A DNA stretch of 21,568 bases. Source: JALYNX01 sp040902845 (GTDB taxonomy: Bacteria > Actinomycetota > Acidimicrobiia > Spongiisociales > ZC4RG35). The first letter of the stretch is position 1. Each line of letters begins with the position of its first letter. The DNA lies in the NCBI GenBank assembly GCA_040902845.1, contig JBBDWM010000026.1, positions 1-21,568 of the forward strand, in the 5' to 3' direction. Positions 1 to 6,776 of the stretch are shown here, one piece after another. The notes under the pieces are model-generated. The model was not told the DNA's origin and did not search any database. It was given only the letters and a program-made list of their open reading frames with translations. Position numbers and translations under genes: made by a program.

Positions 1-6
1 AAGCTT

Positions 7-53
7 GTGGTCAGGGACGGCGTCGATCCGTCGACCTCCGGTTTTTCAGACCG
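7..53 (-). repeat. att-like direct repeat, copy 1 (tRNA-Phe 3' fragment)
   Basis: The 47 bp are identical to 6777-6823 and 21516-21562. Read on the minus strand they give an anticodon arm with loop CTGAAAA (anticodon GAA), a variable loop AGGTC, a T arm GACGG/CCGTC, the acceptor strand CCTGACC and a discriminator A. The sequence 5' of the anticodon arm is not a D arm, so this is not a functional tRNA but an attachment-site duplication. The minus-strand segment GGTCAGG (64-70) could still pair with the acceptor strand. Confidence 0.75.
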
Positions 54-68
54 GTAGTTTCGGGGTCC

Positions 69-80
69 TGACCTGGGCTG
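69..80 (+). other. conserved 12-bp flank TGACCTGGGCTG of att copy 1
   Basis: TGACCTGGGCTG lies 15 bp after repeat copy 1 and recurs identically 16 bp after copy 2 (6840-6851), although the bases in between are unrelated. A related TGACCTGGACTC lies just left of copy 3 (21498-21509). Because copies 1 and 2 should both have an island arm on this side, it may be a retained integrase-binding or processing site. The function is inferred. Confidence 0.4.
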
Positions 81-90
81 TTGTGTTGCG

Positions 91-108
91 GAGTCCGCGA
101 AGAGTCCG
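91..108 (+). repeat. tandem GAGTCCG pair, 11-bp period, beside att copy 1
   Basis: GAGTCCG occurs at 91-97 and again at 102-108, one helical turn apart, 38 bp from the end of the 47-bp repeat. The spacing is like that of arm-type integrase sites, but the sequence differs from the GTGGCCCA pairs of the right island. It could be chance. Confidence 0.25.
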
Positions 109-126
109 TCCATTTGAAGATTAGCG

Positions 127-531
127 CTAGGCGCGGGAGACGAGCTCAAGGATGGAGCGCATGGCCCGGATCGCTCTTTTCGCCTCGGTGACCGTGGGGT
201 CGACCTCCTCGTATTGGGCCTTGTGCTTGATCGACAACAGTGTCTCCAGGTGATGCCGTGCTTCCCTGCCAACCTCTCCCGCCTCCTCGATGAGAGCGAG
301 GGCCTGTTGGTGGTCGTCGCCGGCGGCGTGGCGTCCCAGACGTTGACAGCAGATCGAGTCGGCGGCTGCGATGCCCGCCAGGACTGCGTTGCTGACTGCT
401 GCTGATCGTGTCGGTCCGTCGGTGGATTCTGGATCGAGCTCGGCAAGCTCGCCGAAGGCCCTGGCTTGGTCGTATCGCTGGGCTGCGTCGTGGCGATCAC
501 AGGGCCGGGTGCGGGACGATCTCTTGGCCAT
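127..531 (-). CDS. HEPN-domain protein, probable toxin partner of MNT nucleotidyltransferase
   Basis: This 134-aa, mostly helical protein has the core AADSICCQRLGRHAAGDDH (about residues 56-74) and, near residues 102-107, KHKAQY. That pattern is typical of small actinobacterial HEPN proteins. R67 and H74 form an R-x6-H arrangement compatible with the Rx4-6H RNase motif of HEPN toxins. No RX4HXY tyrosine (the AMPylation target of type VII systems) is visible. Its ATG overlaps the TAA of the upstream nucleotidyltransferase gene (TAATG at 529-533), so the two are almost certainly translationally coupled. The gene order MNT-HEPN is that of known toxin-antitoxin pairs. The family call is by eye from motif and context; toxicity is inference. 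Confidence 0.65.
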   Translation of the reverse strand: MAKRSSRTRPCDRHDAAQRYDQARAFGELAELDPESTDGPTRSAAVSNAVLAGIAAADSICCQRLGRHAAGDDHQQALALIEEAGEVGREARHHLETLLSIKHKAQYEEVDPTVTEAKRAIRAMRSILELVSRA

Positions 532-1121
532 TAGGTAGCCAGAGCTCCGATCAGATCGATTCCCTCGGAAGAGATCGCCGCGTGCAACTCTGGTGCCCGG
601 TCGGCAAGGGCTTCGAATTCGCTTGCCGTGTAGTGGAGAAGGTTGCAGTCGTTTCCGGTCAGCTCGCTGACACGAGAAGCGATGTTCTCTTTGGTGTCCT
701 CCTCCGATGCGTCGTCGGGCCAAACCAGAGCGATGTCGATGTCGCTCTGCTCGTCGGCGCTGCCCTTTGCCAGAGAGCCGAACAGGATCGCCCTTCTGGC
801 CTCTGGAGCCTCCTCGGCGACGATGGCGGCGAGCCGATCTATCAGCTCGCTTCTCAGATTCACGATGTCGATGATGAACGAAGCCAGGATGTGCTGCCGG
901 TTGAGCGTGTTGAGAATCGAACCCCCGGCCGATACCTGGTCGACGAGCCCGTGGGCGGCCAGCTCGTCGAGGACATTCTGGACTCCCTGCTGGCTGGCTT
1001 CTCTGCGAAGCAACCGCATCACGTGCCGACCCGACAGGGGATAGGTGGTATTGACCAGCACTTCGAGGACCTGCCCCGAGAGGGTGGTGACGAGAGACGA
1101 GAGCGGATGTCCTAGGTGCAC
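531..1121 (-). CDS. winged-helix/minimal nucleotidyltransferase (MNT) fusion protein, probable antitoxin
   Basis: With the chosen GTG start it is 196 aa. Residues about 13-80 look like a winged-helix DNA-binding domain (VLEVLVNTTYPLSGRHVMRL). Residues about 108-135 carry the MNT signature: the GS of AILFGSLAKG at 115-116, then SDIDI with the DxD pair D127/D129 that would bind metal and NTP. In type VII systems MNT enzymes AMPylate or otherwise neutralise HEPN toxins, and the downstream overlapping gene is HEPN-like. The frame is open further upstream (TTG at 1163), but that would put the TATACT -10 element (1135 to 1130, minus strand) inside the gene. GTG 1121, close behind it, implies an almost leaderless mRNA and is preferred with moderate certainty. 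Three repeats upstream suggest autoregulation by the winged helix. Confidence 0.7.
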   Translation of the reverse strand: MHLGHPLSSLVTTLSGQVLEVLVNTTYPLSGRHVMRLLRREASQQGVQNVLDELAAHGLVDQVSAGGSILNTLNRQHILASFIIDIVNLRSELIDRLAAIVAEEAPEARRAILFGSLAKGSADEQSDIDIALVWPDDASEEDTKENIASRVSELTGNDCNLLHYTASEFEALADRAPELHAAISSEGIDLIGALAT

Positions 1122-1125
1122 GTAC

Positions 1126-1181
1126 GCCAAGTATAGTAGGCGAGTGCCAATGCGACCAGGCAAATGCCAAGAATAGTAGGC
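1126..1181 (-). promoter_or_regulatory. three 16-bp operator repeats (GCCAA-N7-AGGC) at the MNT/HEPN promoter
   Basis: Plus-strand copies are GCCAAGTATAGTAGGC (1126-1141), GCCAATGCGACCAGGC (1146-1161) and GCCAAGAATAGTAGGC (1166-1181). Their starts are exactly 20 bp apart, two helical turns. The outer two differ at one base; the middle one keeps the ends. They overlap TATACT- and TATTCT-like -10 elements on the minus strand. No good -35 was found. This layout suits cooperative binding on one DNA face by the encoded MNT winged-helix protein or its complex. Confidence 0.55.
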
Positions 1182-1195
1182 AGTCTCTGTACGGT

Positions 1196-1620
1196 TCAGA
1201 GCGATCGATCCAATCCTCGGCCAAGTCCTCTCGTCTGTCGATCTTCCTTGATCAACTCGTCGAGTCTGGATGCGAGCTCGTCGAGACGGTCCGGGAACAA
1301 GTGTCCATAGAAGTCGTAGGTGATCGAGATGGAGGAGTGGCCGAGCTGAGTCTGGATCAGCTTGGGGTCGGCGCCTTGGTTGATCATCAGTGAGGCTGCG
1401 GTGTGGCGCAGCTCGTGGATCTCTAGATCAGAGAGTCCCGCCCTTTCGACTGCGGGTGTCCACTGCCGTCGTCGGAAGTTGGAGTATCGCAGCGGCTGTC
1501 CCTGCGGAGAGGTGAAGACCAGAGCGTCCGCAGCCATATCGGTTCGGTTCAGGTGATCCCGGAGCCTGTCCCGGATCGTGGCGGGTAAGGCGACGACTCG
1601 CTGGCGATGGGTCTTCGTAG
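1196..1620 (-). pseudogene. tyrosine integrase, C-terminal catalytic fragment
   Basis: The open frame runs back to about 1636, but recognisable integrase sequence begins near TKTHRQRVVALP. It keeps the beta-hairpin Lys region, the box HELRHTAAS (His, second Arg), LGHSS (His) and the tyrosine in the SITYDFYGHLF segment. The N-terminal SAM-like domain and the first catalytic Arg box are absent, so it cannot be active. An intact downstream portion starting at an ATG (1537) is open but is not a full protein. Upstream it runs into an unrelated solute-binding-protein fragment on the same strand in another frame. It points toward att copy 1, as expected for an island integrase. Confidence 0.7.
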
Positions 1621-1829
1621 TCTGCGATCTGCTCGGTCATCGGCGTCAGCAACCCGGCCTCAATGAACGCCGGAGTCAGGTGTGAGTCGATCTCGACCAG
1701 GTCAGGAAGCTGTTCGCCGGCATCACGCATGCGAAGCATGTCGGTGAGGACCGCGTCGCCGCGGATGTCGTAGGAGACGCTCACTCCGTCCTCCTCGAGC
1801 GCACCGAACTCATCGGCCGGCACGGTCTC
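1617..1829 (-). pseudogene. fragment of a probable extracellular solute-binding protein
   Basis: About 70 codons read sensibly in one minus-strand frame, including GDAVLTDMLRMRDAGEQLPD and VEIDSHLTPAFIEAGLLTPM. This resembles an internal segment of sugar-type ABC solute-binding proteins. No start, signal peptide or C-terminus is present, and the frame then runs out of register into the integrase fragment. It marks a recombination joint near 1620. The family call is tentative. The rest of the stretch up to the TetR gene (about 1830-1975) shows no gene I can identify. Confidence 0.3.
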
Positions 1830-1977
1830 ACCTGGGCATTGGTCAGCAGATTCTGCGGCGCGCTCTGCTGGGAGGGGGTTGCCGTGGCCAAGGTCATCGA
1901 CTGGTTGGGCCAGCGGATGGCGCACGGCATCCGGAGCTGGGTGGACGAACTTGACACTATGGGCATCCTTGAAGTAC

Positions 1978-1995
1978 GGTTCGGTCGACCGACCG
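1978..1995 (+). promoter_or_regulatory. palindromic TetR-type operator
   Basis: TCGGTCGACCGA (1981-1992) is a perfect 12-bp palindrome that extends with a mismatch on either side. It ends 24 bp before the GTG of the TetR gene, a normal place for autorepression. The segment CGACCGACCG (1986-1995) recurs upstream of the OsmC gene at 4792-4801. Confidence 0.5.
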
Positions 1996-2016
1996 ATATG
2001 GCGAGGGGTGGTTCCC

Positions 2017-2622
2017 GTGAAGTCGTCGAAGCGACTCAACTCCGAGACGAAGTCTCACATCTTGGATGCCGCGAAGGCGTCGCTGCTCGAGCACGGTTAT
2101 TCCGGACTGTCGACGCGGAAGGTCGCGGTCGCAGCGGATGCGCCTCTCAGCCAGATCCACTATCACTTCGGGTCGAAGCGGAACATGATCCTTGAGCTGC
2201 TCGAGACGGAGAACCGGCGCCTTCTGGAACGGCAAGCCGAGATGTTCGATGCCGAAGCGCCGCTGTGGAAGCAGTGGGAGGAGGCCTGTGACTACCTCGA
2301 GGAGGATCTCGCGTCGGGCTACGTACGGGTGCTGAACGAGATGATCGCCGCCGGCTGGTCTGATGAAGGGATCGCCGTCGCTGTCCAAAGGCAGGTCATT
2401 AGCTGGTTCGATTTGCTCGCATCGGTGGCGGCCAGGGTGCAGCATCGCTTCGGTGGGTTTGGACCGTTCACAGCCCAGGAGTGGGCCGCTTTAGCCGGCC
2501 TGCCCTTCCTCGGAGCCGAGACGGTGATTCTCCTTGGGATTCCCGAGGAGAAACTGCCGGCCCGATCGGCGCTGCGCAAAGTGGCCCTTGTGATCCGGAG
2601 CATGGAAGAACGGGACATGTGA
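2017..2622 (+). CDS. TetR/AcrR-family transcriptional regulator
   Basis: This 201-aa protein has the usual TetR layout. An N-terminal helix-turn-helix lies at about residues 10-57 (SHILDAAKASLLEHGYSGLS, then QIHYHFGSKRNMI), with a ligand-binding C-terminal helical domain after it. GTG 2017 is chosen because it begins just before the conserved first helix and has a GAGGGG ribosome site nine bases upstream; the longer open frame upstream carries no recognisable domain. The stop is two bases from the hydrolase/glycosyltransferase ATG (or overlaps a GTG at 2619), so the two form an operon. The palindrome at 1981-1992 is the likely self-operator. The ligand is unknown. Confidence 0.85.
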   Translation: MKSSKRLNSETKSHILDAAKASLLEHGYSGLSTRKVAVAADAPLSQIHYHFGSKRNMILELLETENRRLLERQAEMFDAEAPLWKQWEEACDYLEEDLASGYVRVLNEMIAAGWSDEGIAVAVQRQVISWFDLLASVAARVQHRFGGFGPFTAQEWAALAGLPFLGAETVILLGIPEEKLPARSALRKVALVIRSMEERDM

Positions 2623-2624
2623 CG

Positions 2625-4742
2625 ATGCGGGCCAGATATCCGGACGCCGATGGCTACGTGGATCGCGACGGCGTGAAGATCTACTACGAGGTCTATGAGA
2701 ACGCTGGTCCGACCGTTCTGCTGATGCCGACATGGTCGTTGCTGCATTCCCGGCATTGGAAGATGCAGATCCCCTACCTTTCGCGTCACTACCGGGTGGT
2801 GACGTTCGACGGACGAGGCAATGGCAAGTCCGACCGTCCAACGGACCCCGGTGATCACGATCTCGATCAGTATCTCGCCGATGCGATCGCCGTCATGGAT
2901 GTTACCGACACGCAGAGGGCGGTCGTTGCCGGCGTGTCCTTCGGCGGATACCTCGGTGCCCACTTCGCTGCTCGCTTTCCAGGTCGCACGATCGGCCTCG
3001 TTGTGTTCGGTCCCACCACCGAGCTGTCTTCGATCTATCCCGAGCTTGTTGATTCGGCGCGCGCCGAGTATCCATGGGACGAGGAACTCGACACGATCAA
3101 GGGTTGGGCCAAGTACAACAAGTACCACTGGCTGCGGGATTACCCGGGTTTCGTCGACTTCTTCATCGGGCAGATCTTCAGTGAGCCTCATTCCACGAAA
3201 CCCATCGAAGACGCCGTGGGCTGGGCTCTCGAGACGGATGCCGAGGTCTTGATCGCCACCAAGCTGGCCGAACTGGTCGACGGTGGAGAGGCGCTGGCTG
3301 CCTACCGCAAGATCGACTGCCCGTTGCTGGTGATCCACGGTGCCGACGACCACATCATTCCGAAGGCGTTCGGCGCGAAGCTCGCCGAGGTAACGGGTGG
3401 CGAGTTGGTGACCATCGACGGTGGCGGCCACTTCGTCCAGGGCCGCGATCCGGTGAAGGCGAATCTGCTCATCAAGGGGTTCGTCGACCGGGTGACGGGA
3501 GTACCACCCCCGTCGCACCTGTGGATCCGAGGCCTAGCCCGCCGCAAGCGCGCCCTGTACATCTCGTCCCCGATTGGGTTAGGACATGCGCGACGAGACG
3601 TCGCGATCGCCGAGGAGCTCCGTAAACACCATCCCGATCTGGAAATCGACTGGCTGGCCCAGCACCCGGTGACCCGGGTCCTCGAGGACGCCGGTGAGCG
3701 CATCCACCCTGCAAGTGAACACCTCGCGAGCGAGTCGTCACATATCGAGTCCGAGCAGGGGGAGCACGACCTGAACTGCTTCCAGGCGCTGCGACGAATG
3801 GATGAGATCATTCTCTCGAACTTCATGGTGTTCCAAGAGGTCGTCGACGAGGGTCTCTACGACCTGGTCATCGGCGACGAGGCGTGGGACGTCGACTACT
3901 ACTGGCACGAGAACCCGGAACTGAAGCGATGCGCCAATGTCTGGATGACCGACTTCGTTGGATACCTCCCGAATGAAGACGGGTCCGACCACGAGGCGTT
4001 CCTCACCGCGGACTACAACGCCGAGATGATCGAGCACGTTGCCCGGTTCCCCGGTGTTCGCGACTGTGCGATCTTCGTGGGAAATCCCGAGGACATCGTC
4101 CCCGACTCCTTCGGACCGGATCTGCCCCTCATCCGCGACTGGACCGAGGAGAACTTCATGTTCTCCGGATATGTGACCGGGTTCATCCCGCCCGATCCCG
4201 ACACGGTGGCAGAGATGCGCTCCGACCTTGGATACGAAGATGACGAACAGGTGTGTCTCGTCACGATCGGCGGTTCCGGTGTGGGTCGCGACCTGCTCGG
4301 GCGCGTGATCGCCGCCTATCCCGAGGCGAAGCGAAAGGTACCGGGACTCAGGATGGTCGTCGTGGCCGGCCCCCGTATCGATCCCGACTCGTTGCCATCG
4401 CACGAAGGACTCGAGGTTCATGGATATGTCGACCGGCTCTATCGGCACCTGAGCGTCTGCGATCTCGCCGTCGTCCAGGCGGGACTGACGACGACAATGG
4501 AACTGACGGCAGCGAATCGGCCTTTTCTCTACTTTCCGCTCCGACACCACTTCGAGCAGAATTTCCACGTCCGGCACCGTCTTGAGCAATACGGAGCCGG
4601 CATCCACATGAACTACGCAGCAAGCGCCCCCGACGCCATCGCTGAAGCCATTAGCTCGGCCATCGGGAGCGAGGTTCAGTACCACCAAGTGGAGACGGAG
4701 GGGGCGGCCCGAGCGGCCTCGATCATCGCTGAACTCGTCTAG
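2625..4742 (+). CDS. alpha/beta-hydrolase - GT28/MurG-like glycosyltransferase fusion
   Basis: This is a 705-aa two-domain protein. Residues about 10-285 are an alpha/beta hydrolase with the nucleophile elbow GVSFGG (Ser105), an acid at D241/D242 (HGADDH) and His269 (GGGHF). Residues about 305-700 are a GT-B glycosyltransferase. It starts at SSPIGLGHARRDVAIAEELR, typical of the GT28 N-domain, and ends with a donor-site segment AVVQAGLTTTMELTAANRPF followed by LRHHFEQN. A short Pro-rich linker (GVPPPS) joins them without a frame break. No signal peptide or membrane segment is evident, so it is probably cytosolic. Both catalytic sets look intact. The likely job is modification of a small molecule by sugar transfer plus ester hydrolysis, under the adjacent TetR. 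ATG 2625 is chosen; GTG 2619 overlapping the TetR stop is an alternative. Confidence 0.8.
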   Translation: MRARYPDADGYVDRDGVKIYYEVYENAGPTVLLMPTWSLLHSRHWKMQIPYLSRHYRVVTFDGRGNGKSDRPTDPGDHDLDQYLADAIAVMDVTDTQRAVVAGVSFGGYLGAHFAARFPGRTIGLVVFGPTTELSSIYPELVDSARAEYPWDEELDTIKGWAKYNKYHWLRDYPGFVDFFIGQIFSEPHSTKPIEDAVGWALETDAEVLIATKLAELVDGGEALAAYRKIDCPLLVIHGADDHIIPKAFGAKLAEVTGGELVTIDGGGHFVQGRDPVKANLLIKGFVDRVTGVPPPSHLWIRGLARRKRALYISSPIGLGHARRDVAIAEELRKHHPDLEIDWLAQHPVTRVLEDAGERIHPASEHLASESSHIESEQGEHDLNCFQALRRMDEIILSNFMVFQEVVDEGLYDLVIGDEAWDVDYYWHENPELKRCANVWMTDFVGYLPNEDGSDHEAFLTADYNAEMIEHVARFPGVRDCAIFVGNPEDIVPDSFGPDLPLIRDWTEENFMFSGYVTGFIPPDPDTVAEMRSDLGYEDDEQVCLVTIGGSGVGRDLLGRVIAAYPEAKRKVPGLRMVVVAGPRIDPDSLPSHEGLEVHGYVDRLYRHLSVCDLAVVQAGLTTTMELTAANRPFLYFPLRHHFEQNFHVRHRLEQYGAGIHMNYAASAPDAIAEAISSAIGSEVQYHQVETEGAARAASIIAELV

Positions 4743-4751
4743 GAGGTGCCT

Positions 4752-4763
4752 ATGCAACGGTGA
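4752..4763 (+). other. three-codon mini-ORF (Met-Gln-Arg-stop) with strong ribosome site
   Basis: AGGAGG at 4741-4746 is followed by ATG CAA CGG TGA. The site overlaps the stop codon of the hydrolase/glycosyltransferase gene. It may be the stub of a lost gene or a tiny leader ahead of the OsmC gene. The rest of the gap to 4891 holds only the inverted repeat described next. Confidence 0.2.
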
Positions 4764-4785
4764 GCAAGTCGCGTTCTCAGTATCA

Positions 4786-4801
4786 GTCGGACGACCGACC
4801 G
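4786..4801 (+). promoter_or_regulatory. second TetR-like half-site pair upstream of OsmC gene
   Basis: GTCGG-N4-CCGAC is an inverted repeat (4786-4799). It contains CGACCGACCG (4792-4801), the same 10-mer found in the operator in front of the TetR gene. It lies about 90 bp upstream of the OsmC start, which suggests joint control by the same regulator. Confidence 0.35.
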
Positions 4802-4891
4802 GGGTAAATCAAAACGCAGCGACGGAGAGAGAAGCCGGACCTTGGAACGCCGGGGAGCGCAAGGTCCTGCTGTCGAGATAGGAGACCTGAA

Positions 4892-5458
4892 ATGAGTACC
4901 ACAGTCACCGTGCGCAACGGGATCGACGTCGATCAGCTGGTTGGCACGATCGAGGCGATCAAGGACGACCTTAATCTGGGTGTGTTCACGTTCCGAGCGT
5001 CGAGCAGCTGGGAAGACGGAACCTACAACACGGGAGCGATCCAGGCGTTCACGCACGCCGGCGTCGAAGACGAGACTCGAGCGACTCCGTTCGTGCTCGA
5101 GGGCGACGAGCCGCCGATCCTGTTGGGGAGCAACAAGGGCCCGAACGCAGTCGAGTTGCTGCTGCAGGCGCTCGGGTTCTGTTACGCCGTCGGGTACGTA
5201 GCCAACGCGGCCGCCCGCGGCATCGAGATCTCCCAGATGGAGTACGAGATCGAGGGCGACCTCGACGTGCGTTCGTTCCTGGGTCTCGACGGGCTCCGGC
5301 CCGGGTTCACCGAGATCCGGGCGAAGGGCACCGTGTCGAGCCCCAACGCAACCGAAGAGCAGCTCGTCGAGTTGTGCCAGTACGTTCAGGACACATCACC
5401 GGTGCGCGACTCCCTCGCCCACCCCATTCCCGTCAAGACGACGCTCGAGGTGGTTTGA
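4892..5458 (+). CDS. OsmC-family protein (peroxiredoxin-like)
   Basis: This 188-aa protein fits the OsmC/Ohr superfamily, whose members reduce organic hydroperoxides through a redox cysteine pair. Visible features are GSNKGPNAVELLLQALGFC (about residues 87-105, first Cys), a central beta-rich stretch after YEIEGDLDV, and ELCQYVQDTSPVRDSLAHP near the C-terminus, holding the second Cys. The start is set by AGGAG at 4880-4884, seven bases before the ATG. It follows the TetR operon on the same strand and has a related operator upstream, so it may protect against, or help metabolise, the same compound. It is OsmC-like rather than clearly Ohr; the substrate is unknown. Confidence 0.8.
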   Translation: MSTTVTVRNGIDVDQLVGTIEAIKDDLNLGVFTFRASSSWEDGTYNTGAIQAFTHAGVEDETRATPFVLEGDEPPILLGSNKGPNAVELLLQALGFCYAVGYVANAAARGIEISQMEYEIEGDLDVRSFLGLDGLRPGFTEIRAKGTVSSPNATEEQLVELCQYVQDTSPVRDSLAHPIPVKTTLEVV

Positions 5459-5470
5459 GGAGGGATCCTA

Positions 5471-5940
5471 TGGATGGCCCACAAGTCGTCGACGCCGCGG
5501 CGTTGCGTCATGAGGTTCAACGTCATTAGACCCAGGTAGCCACAACTCCGGAGGGGACTTCCAATCCCACACGGGAAGAACTGCCGCGAAGCAGGTTGGA
5601 TATGACGATGGGCTTCTCCGGGGCCTGCCGGACCGGGCGGTGGGCGACGCCGGAGAGGTCGTGGGTGTCGATATGACTCTTGAGATGGCTTGATCGGGCT
5701 CGCAACACCGCCGACGAGTGTGGGGTCACCAACGTCGAGTTCCGATCGGGCCTCATCGAGAACCTTCCCGTCCCTGACGGGTGGGCGGATATCGTGATCT
5801 CCAACGGCGTCTCAACCTGGTACCCGACAGGGTTGCTGCTTACCGCGAGATCGTCCGAGTGCCTCGCCCCGGTGGGCGGATCCAGATCGCGTATCGAGCC
5901 GTTTCGTCCCAGCGAGTGGCATTACTCCACTGATGGCGGA
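5471..5940 (+). pseudogene. broken SAM-dependent methyltransferase (class I, ArsM-like type)
   Basis: An ATG at 5471 with a GGAGGG ribosome site starts a 19-codon frame (VVDAAALRHEVQRH then stop) that resembles the N-terminus of this family. After an apparent deletion, the SAM-binding core reappears in pieces: GDAGEVVGVDMTLEM, a frame break near 5690, RARNTADECGVTNVEFRSG, IENLPVPDGWADIVISNGV, then after another frame break NLVPDRVAAYREIVRV and PGGRIQIA. Several shifts and stops mean it cannot make a working enzyme. It sits one gene after OsmC and was probably part of the same operon. Arsenite specificity cannot be claimed, because the Cys-rich region is missing. Confidence 0.6.
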
Positions 5941-5953
5941 ACCTGAAAGGGTT

Positions 5954-5975
5954 GTGTGCATCCTCCTGTGCACAC
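5954..5975. other. hairpin GTGTGCA-N8-TGCACAC
   Basis: It is a perfect 7-bp inverted repeat between the decayed methyltransferase and the convergent membrane-protein gene. There is no T-run after it on either strand, so a classical rho-independent terminator is not supported, though its position between convergent units fits transcript ending. Confidence 0.3.
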
Positions 5976-6003
5976 CGAGTACCACCCCGGCGCGAATTGG
6001 CTA

Positions 6004-6636
6004 TCAGATTGCTCCGTGGACCCTCACGCTCTGCAACGCCACACAGGCCTCTGTTCGAACCCTGTTCTCATCCCTCCCCTCGGGGTCGACCAGGATCGTG
6101 TCAACGGCATACAACTGCCAGTCTGCTCCGGTATCCGTGAGCGCCCACGCATACGTTCGAGCGCAGGTATAGACGACTTTGTTGCGGTCGGTGACCGATC
6201 CCCACCGATCCCTCGTGTCAGTGAGCGTGTTGAGGACGACGTTGGAGTCGTATCCACCGGGGGGCGCCCATGCAGGCGGACTGGGTGCCGGCGTGGCTTG
6301 ATTCAGGGTCGACCAGGGCCATCCCCAGATCGCTCCAATAACGGCAACGGTCATCAGAGGCGGCGCAAGGACGAGAAACAGCGTCCTTGAGTTGCGACCA
6401 GCCAGTGCGAGCCTTGCCACACCCCCGGCTACCGCCAGGATGATCCCCCCGCTGAACACGGCAATCCCTCCCCAGAGTACGAAGAGGCCCCCCCAGATGA
6501 CGATGTCGCCCCAGCCGGACCGTCCTCCCCCCTCCCAGGCCGATGCCATCAAGATCGCGACCAAAGCGACGAGCACGACCGCCCATCCCACCAAGACCAC
6601 GACGTGGACACGTTCAGGTGCTGGCCGCTGTTTCAC
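6004..6636 (-). CDS. hypothetical membrane protein with C-terminal extracytoplasmic domain
   Basis: The protein has 210 aa. Hydrophobic stretches at about residues 10-30, 44-80 (long, could be two passes) and 83-106 are followed by a Pro-rich hinge (ATPAPSPPAWAPPGG) and a soluble tail of about 85 residues. I do not recognise the family. The tail has Cys residues in YTCARTYAW and TEACVAL that could pair outside the cell. The start is uncertain: GTG 6636 is the first in frame and has no clear ribosome site. It lies alone on the minus strand beside att copy 2, a common spot for island boundary genes. Confidence 0.55.
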   Translation of the reverse strand: MKQRPAPERVHVVVLVGWAVVLVALVAILMASAWEGGGRSGWGDIVIWGGLFVLWGGIAVFSGGIILAVAGGVARLALAGRNSRTLFLVLAPPLMTVAVIGAIWGWPWSTLNQATPAPSPPAWAPPGGYDSNVVLNTLTDTRDRWGSVTDRNKVVYTCARTYAWALTDTGADWQLYAVDTILVDPEGRDENRVRTEACVALQSVRVHGAI

Positions 6637-6776
6637 GGCAGCACGCTATTCCGGTGACGGCGATTGGCAGTGATGCCCGCGCGTCCCGGCCGAAACCCCG
6701 TCCTGGGGCCAATTCAGGGGCGAAGGAGCTGACGTCGTGACTGCGACCACCCAGGCAAACATTTTCGATTCTGTTT

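Noticed and set aside
1..6. HindIII site AAGCTT at the first base as a cloning boundary
   Set aside because: It might reflect a clone end, but a single restriction site at the edge proves nothing about the biology.
7..80. Copy 1 as a functional D-armless tRNA-Phe
   Set aside because: The acceptor strand could pair with GGTCAGG and the anticodon arm is perfect, but copy 2 loses two of the pairs and has a different spacer. The island-arm explanation is simpler.
127..1224. A single long minus-strand protein of about 365 residues spanning the HEPN and MNT genes
   Set aside because: Only its last 134 residues look like a real protein. The upstream part is the wrong frame across the well-supported MNT gene.
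5954..5975. A rho-independent terminator
   Set aside because: A hairpin exists but no T-run follows on either strand.
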